From an uncultured Bizionia sp. (GTDB lineage Bacteria > Bacteroidota > Bacteroidia > Flavobacteriales > Flavobacteriaceae): a stretch of 64,000 bases of DNA. The position numbers and the translations under genes are program-made. The notes under the pieces were generated by a model. That model had not been told where the DNA came from, ran no database searches, and was given only the letters and a program-made list of their open reading frames with translations. The stretch covers positions 27,735-91,734 of the forward strand of contig CANMCF010000018.1 in the NCBI GenBank assembly GCA_947496215.1, read 5' to 3'. Position 1 is the stretch's first letter. Each line of letters begins with the position of its first letter. Positions 60,288-64,000 of the stretch are shown here, piece after piece.

Positions 60288-62753
60288 ATGTACAAGCTTA
60301 CCTTTCTCCTATTGTTTACTGTTGTTTTCACAACACCTTCATTTGCACAAAAAAAACAAAGCAAGGAAGTCATCATTACTGGTAAAGTTCTAGACAGCGA
60401 AACAAACGCTCCCTTGGAATATGCGACAGTGGTTTTCACCAGCAAGCGTGACAACAAGATTGTCACAGGAGGCATTACTAACGAACTAGGGGACTTTAGC
60501 ATTCCTGTAAGCATAGGCAACTACATCATCTCCTTTGAATTCATAGGGTTCAAAACAGTTAGCATATCAAACAAGGAAATAACCAAGGACGAAAACCTAG
60601 GCATACAACTATTACAGGAGAATACCGAAGCTTTGGATGAAATTGAAATCATAGCAGAAAAAACCACCGTAGAGATCAAATTAGACAAGAAAATTTACAA
60701 TGTAGGTAAAGATCTCACAGTTCGTGGGGGTACCGTTAGTGATGTCTTGGACAACGTCCCATCCGTTTCCGTCGATGTCGAAGGAAATGTTGCTTTGCGT
60801 GGAAACGACAATGTTCGCATTTTAATAAACGGGAAACCGTCAGGTTTGGTAGGTTTAAATTCCACAGATGCCTTACGACAACTACCCGCTGAATCCATTG
60901 AAAAGGTAGAAGTCATCACTTCCCCCTCTGCTCGCTACGATGCTGAAGGTACCGGAGGAATTTTAAACATCATATTGAGGCGCAGCAAACTTCAAGGTTT
61001 AAATGGAGCCATAAGTACAAATGTAGGATACAACCCTTCGGCAGGAATCTCAGGAAACATAAATTACAGAACGGGAAACATAAACATTTTCAATACCACT
61101 GGATATAGCTATCGTGAAGTCCCAGGTCATACAAATGCCTCAACTAGATACTTCAATGAGGAGTTTGATGATTCTGGCATCCTAGTGAACGACAATCCAG
61201 ATACCTTCTTAGATGAATGCAACGAATTCGATCGTATTCGAAAAGGTCTAAATACAAATTTGGGTATGGAATGGTACATCAATGATTCATCCTCCCTAAC
61301 AACCTCCTTTCTATACAGCAAAGGGGACAATGAAAGTAACACCACCAATGTTGTAAATCAATTTGATGAAAATAGGGTACTCACATCTAGCAGCCTTCGT
61401 TTGGATCCAGAATTGGAAGATAGCAAAACGATACAATATGCAGTTAACTTTGACAAGCAATTCAAAACCAGCGGCCACAAATTAACGTTCGACTTTCAGT
61501 ATGAAGACAATAGCGAAGATGAAATTTCAGAAGTTGACATCGATGGTCTAGTTTCCGAAAAAGTAGCGACTCTAGAAGACGAACGTCGTATATTATTGCA
61601 AACAGACTATGTGCTGCCCATAGGTGACAATAGTCAATTCGAGTTGGGATACCGTGGTAACTTCAATGACAAGAGCACAGATTATACCGTCGAATTTTTG
61701 GATTTGGACACCAATGAATTCAATGTTAGCACAGATCTGACAAATCTTTTCAACTATAAGGAATACATTACGGCCATCTATTCCCAATATGGAAGCAAGA
61801 TTGGAAAATTCTCCTATCTGCTGGGCTTGAGGTTCGAGAACACACAAATTACGTTAGATCAACCTACAAGTGGAGATTTCAGCAAGAATACCTACAATGG
61901 TCTGTTTCCTACTGTAAACCTCAGTTATGAACTTAGTGAAAGTGAAAATCTGACTTTGGCATATAACAGGCGTTTACGTCGTCCTCGTTCCTTTTTTGTC
62001 AACCCATTCCCATCAAGATCAAGCATTACCAGCATATTTCAAGGAAACCCTGCATTGGCACCTAGCTATTCCGGGAAATTCGATCTAGGCTATTTAAAAC
62101 GCTTCGGGAAATTCACATTTGACACCTCTGCATACTATGCTCATACCACTGACGTATTCAACTTCTCGAGTTTTGATTCAGGCGAAACTGTAGTGATTAA
62201 TGGTCAAGAGGTTTCCGTGATACAACGTACGCCCATAAATCTAGCTACTCAGGATCGTTCTGGCTTTGAATTCACATTGAGTTATAGAGCTTCTAAGAAA
62301 TGGAACATCAACAGCAATTTCAACTTCTTTCAAAACGAAGTCAAAGGAATCAATCCAAATGGAGAAGACCTTGGCAACAAAAACTCTAGTTGGTTCTTTC
62401 GCTTAAACAACAAATATACGCTACCTGGCAACGTCGACTGGCAAACACGCTTAATATATCGCGGACCAAGCGAAGATGCACAAAACAAACGAAAAGGCTT
62501 GTTCATGGCCAATCTAGCATTTAGCAAAGACTTGTTCAAGGATAAAGCATCACTTGCATTCAATGTAAGTGATGTCTTCAACTCCAGAAAGCGAGAACAG
62601 GTTACGACCACTAGTACTTTTATCAATGAAAGCGAGTTCCAATGGAGAGCACGTAGTTTCAACCTTTCATTTACTTACAGGTTCAATCAGAAAAAGAAAT
62701 CACAACGTGGCAGACAGAACGGAGGCAATGGTGGAGAAGATTTTGAAGGATAA
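60288..62753 (+). CDS. TonB-dependent outer-membrane receptor
   Basis: This 821-aa receptor imports a ligand across the outer membrane using TonB energy. The signal peptide is about 20 residues (ending PSFAQ). A carboxypeptidase regulatory-like domain occupies about 28-110 (ITGKVLDSETNAPLEYATV). The plug follows (GTVSDVLDNVPSVSVDVEGN, then IEKVEVITSPSARYDAEGTGG). The remaining residues form a 22-strand barrel of the OMP_b-brl_3 type; the C-terminus reads FNLSFTYRFNQKKKSQRG. There is no SusD partner next door, so a siderophore or peptide receptor is more likely than polysaccharide uptake. Own promoter. Confidence 0.9.
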   Translation: MYKLTFLLLFTVVFTTPSFAQKKQSKEVIITGKVLDSETNAPLEYATVVFTSKRDNKIVTGGITNELGDFSIPVSIGNYIISFEFIGFKTVSISNKEITKDENLGIQLLQENTEALDEIEIIAEKTTVEIKLDKKIYNVGKDLTVRGGTVSDVLDNVPSVSVDVEGNVALRGNDNVRILINGKPSGLVGLNSTDALRQLPAESIEKVEVITSPSARYDAEGTGGILNIILRRSKLQGLNGAISTNVGYNPSAGISGNINYRTGNINIFNTTGYSYREVPGHTNASTRYFNEEFDDSGILVNDNPDTFLDECNEFDRIRKGLNTNLGMEWYINDSSSLTTSFLYSKGDNESNTTNVVNQFDENRVLTSSSLRLDPELEDSKTIQYAVNFDKQFKTSGHKLTFDFQYEDNSEDEISEVDIDGLVSEKVATLEDERRILLQTDYVLPIGDNSQFELGYRGNFNDKSTDYTVEFLDLDTNEFNVSTDLTNLFNYKEYITAIYSQYGSKIGKFSYLLGLRFENTQITLDQPTSGDFSKNTYNGLFPTVNLSYELSESENLTLAYNRRLRRPRSFFVNPFPSRSSITSIFQGNPALAPSYSGKFDLGYLKRFGKFTFDTSAYYAHTTDVFNFSSFDSGETVVINGQEVSVIQRTPINLATQDRSGFEFTLSYRASKKWNINSNFNFFQNEVKGINPNGEDLGNKNSSWFFRLNNKYTLPGNVDWQTRLIYRGPSEDAQNKRKGLFMANLAFSKDLFKDKASLAFNVSDVFNSRKREQVTTTSTFINESEFQWRARSFNLSFTYRFNQKKKSQRGRQNGGNGGEDFEG

Positions 62754-62893
62754 AACGAGGCTACATATTCTTTTCAACTACACTCATCATAGCATTGTTA
62801 AACAAATACTTGCTTCTCTTTCATTATGGAATCTTATTCAATCAGATTGAGGCCATAATAAAACTACAGAAGAACAATACTTACTATATAATA

Positions 62894-62920
62894 ACCCCTC
62901 TATAGAATGAATAGAGGGGT
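62894..62920 (-). terminator. Hairpin between the TonB receptor and PorP genes
   Basis: ACCCCTCTAT pairs exactly with ATAGAGGGGT around a 7-nt loop. Both flanking genes converge on it. T-run weak. Confidence 0.6.
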
Positions 62921-63019
62921 CATTTAAATGATCATCATATGATTCTTGGCAGTTAAGCATCATCTTTTTCATTCAAAAAAAGAAATTGATCAATGCTCAA
63001 GCTTGAGAACCTTGTATTG

Positions 63020-63994
63020 TTATTCGTCAGCTCTAGTTTGCGCACAAGGGCAATTGCTAATTCCTTGAAGAAAGTCCAATCCTATCGTAATAGAGTGTGT
63101 TCCCGAGTTGAAGCCCGACAAGTCATTCATCGTGATTTGATATGAATAGGCAAAATAATAATTGGATCTCTTGATTCCTGCCATAGGGCCAATGTTCAAT
63201 GGTTTGAAAAATTGATCGTTGAGAAAGCGGTAAGACACCCCCATCCAAAAATAATTGTCATTCCTTCCAAGTTTTCTGTATTTGAAGTTCAAATCGGTGG
63301 TTGAACGGCCGTCACTTTGAAACAATTGGTAGTATATGGAGGGTTCGAATTCCACATCATTGTTGGAAGCGCTTCTAATCACGTATCCCGAGTAAATTTG
63401 ATAGTTCAAAAGCAAATTGGGCTCAATGCCTGAGAACTTGTCAATATCCTTGGCCAAGATGTTGCTCGCATTGAAGCTCAAATAATACCCTCCCAACCTA
63501 TACAGGGCGCTCACATCGAAATTGTTGTTGGATATGGCTCTATCATTCGAAACGAAAGGATCTATGGTAGGCGTATCGTATGTAGGTTGAAAGTTGTCTA
63601 TGGCAATTCTAAAGGTATTGATGTTGTATGAAAGACCAAAGGACAAATACTGCTTGGAAGGGTAATCCAGAACCAGATGCTGTGCAAAAGAGAATTTGAT
63701 CCCCTTTTGTATGGTATTTCCATTTTTGTCATTGTAAAGTGACAAGCCTACACCTGTACGATCGGCTACTCTGAAATCGGCATATAGCGCTTGATTGTCT
63801 GGAGCTCCCTTTATACCCACCCATTGGGTCAATCCGTTGGCCCTGATTCTAAAATTGTCACCAATCCCCGCATAGGTCGGAGAAATCACAAAATTGTTGT
63901 CTGCCAGATATTGTGTGAAAACCGGTAAATTTAATTCTTGTCCATAACTTTGGGTAATTATGAGTAAAAGAAGTGATGTTATTATATTTTTCAT
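63020..63994 (-). CDS. PorP/SprF-family type IX secretion membrane protein
   Basis: This 324-aa outer-membrane barrel protein of the PorP/SprF family (T9SS, often paired with SprB-type adhesins) has a signal peptide (about residues 1-19, QSYGQ). Family marks are PVFTQYLADNNFVISPTYAG, DNFRIRANGLTQWVGIKGAP, and QALYADFRV. The C-terminal strand HSITIGLDFLQG precedes a short NCPCAQTRADE tail. The PorP/SprF gene often follows the adhesin gene it serves; upstream sequence lies outside this window. Confidence 0.9.
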   Translation of the reverse strand: MKNIITSLLLLIITQSYGQELNLPVFTQYLADNNFVISPTYAGIGDNFRIRANGLTQWVGIKGAPDNQALYADFRVADRTGVGLSLYNDKNGNTIQKGIKFSFAQHLVLDYPSKQYLSFGLSYNINTFRIAIDNFQPTYDTPTIDPFVSNDRAISNNNFDVSALYRLGGYYLSFNASNILAKDIDKFSGIEPNLLLNYQIYSGYVIRSASNNDVEFEPSIYYQLFQSDGRSTTDLNFKYRKLGRNDNYFWMGVSYRFLNDQFFKPLNIGPMAGIKRSNYYFAYSYQITMNDLSGFNSGTHSITIGLDFLQGISNCPCAQTRADE

Positions 63995-64000
63995 TTGACT

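Noticed and set aside
1..64000. tRNA, rRNA and riboswitch genes
   Set aside because: Read for cloverleaf-like or known leader motifs and saw none; a covariance-model scan would be needed to exclude them.

Overview
The window is about 64 kb of AT-rich chromosome from a member of the Bacteroidota, almost certainly the family Flavobacteriaceae. Four things point there. Promoters have the Bacteroidota -33 TTG / -7 TAnnTTTG form. Type IX secretion is present, with a sorting-domain cargo protein at 8026-11652 and a PorP/SprF protein at 63020-63994. There is a SusC-like or siderophore-type TonB-dependent barrel. There are also family-typical proteins: DUF3667, DUF4834, DUF2911, a YfhO-type membrane protein, and a serine-palmitoyltransferase-like enzyme next to a cysteine-synthase homologue. 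No rRNA, tRNA, CRISPR array or intact insertion sequence was seen.

Layout. Positions 1-6.8 kb carry holA, a restriction-type nuclease-domain protein, a family 2 glycosyltransferase, an OmpA lipoprotein, a di-haem peroxidase, a YrdC/Sua5 protein and an esterase lipoprotein. Positions 6.8-12.6 kb are an accessory block. It holds two decayed transposase fossils (IS5/DUF772 type and IS256 type) and one very large T9SS-exported protein of unknown function. An imperfect 98-bp direct repeat brackets the block. Positions 12.6-22.7 kb hold uvrD, a histidine phosphatase plus dual-specificity phosphatase pair, a glutamate-synthase-like flavoprotein, a DUF7935-like membrane protein, a patatin/M1-peptidase operon and a universal-stress-type protein.

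Positions 22.7-25.5 kb are a markedly AT-rich accessory stretch. On the minus strand is a two-gene unit: a small zinc-peptidase-like protein, then a 269-aa protein of unknown fold. Divergent from it are an unknown 175-aa protein, an integral membrane protein, a LuxR-type histidine kinase and its response regulator (to 26985). Positions 27-37 kb hold housekeeping genes: recG, a DUF2911/TPR protein, miaE, bcp, nth, an ECF-type sigma factor and uvrA. Two small genes that are easily missed (58 aa and 47 aa) lie among them.

Positions 37-41 kb contain DUF3667 and two secreted paralogues. Each paralogue is preceded by a textbook sigma-54 promoter (TGGCAC-N5-TTG). One ends in an acidic Asp/His tail, the other in a long Arg/Ser/Thr tail, and a half-length DEAD-box-like protein lies between them. 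Positions 41-46.5 kb carry a flippase, a glycosyltransferase and a YfhO operon. Positions 46.9-54 kb include an outer-membrane protein, a GNAT-like protein, a probable sulfonolipid (capnine) or sphingolipid head-group pair, an S9 peptidase and ybaB. Positions 54.4-64 kb include a secreted metzincin-like protein, a repeat-rich OmpA protein, threonine aldolase, prfB with its programmed +1 frameshift, two ArsC-family proteins (one without the catalytic Cys), a TonB-dependent receptor and a PorP/SprF protein.

Several start codons were moved. Where a TAnnTTTG box overlaps or follows the longest possible start, that start cannot be on the transcript, so the next in-frame start was taken. All family assignments are from reading the translated sequence; no database search was run.
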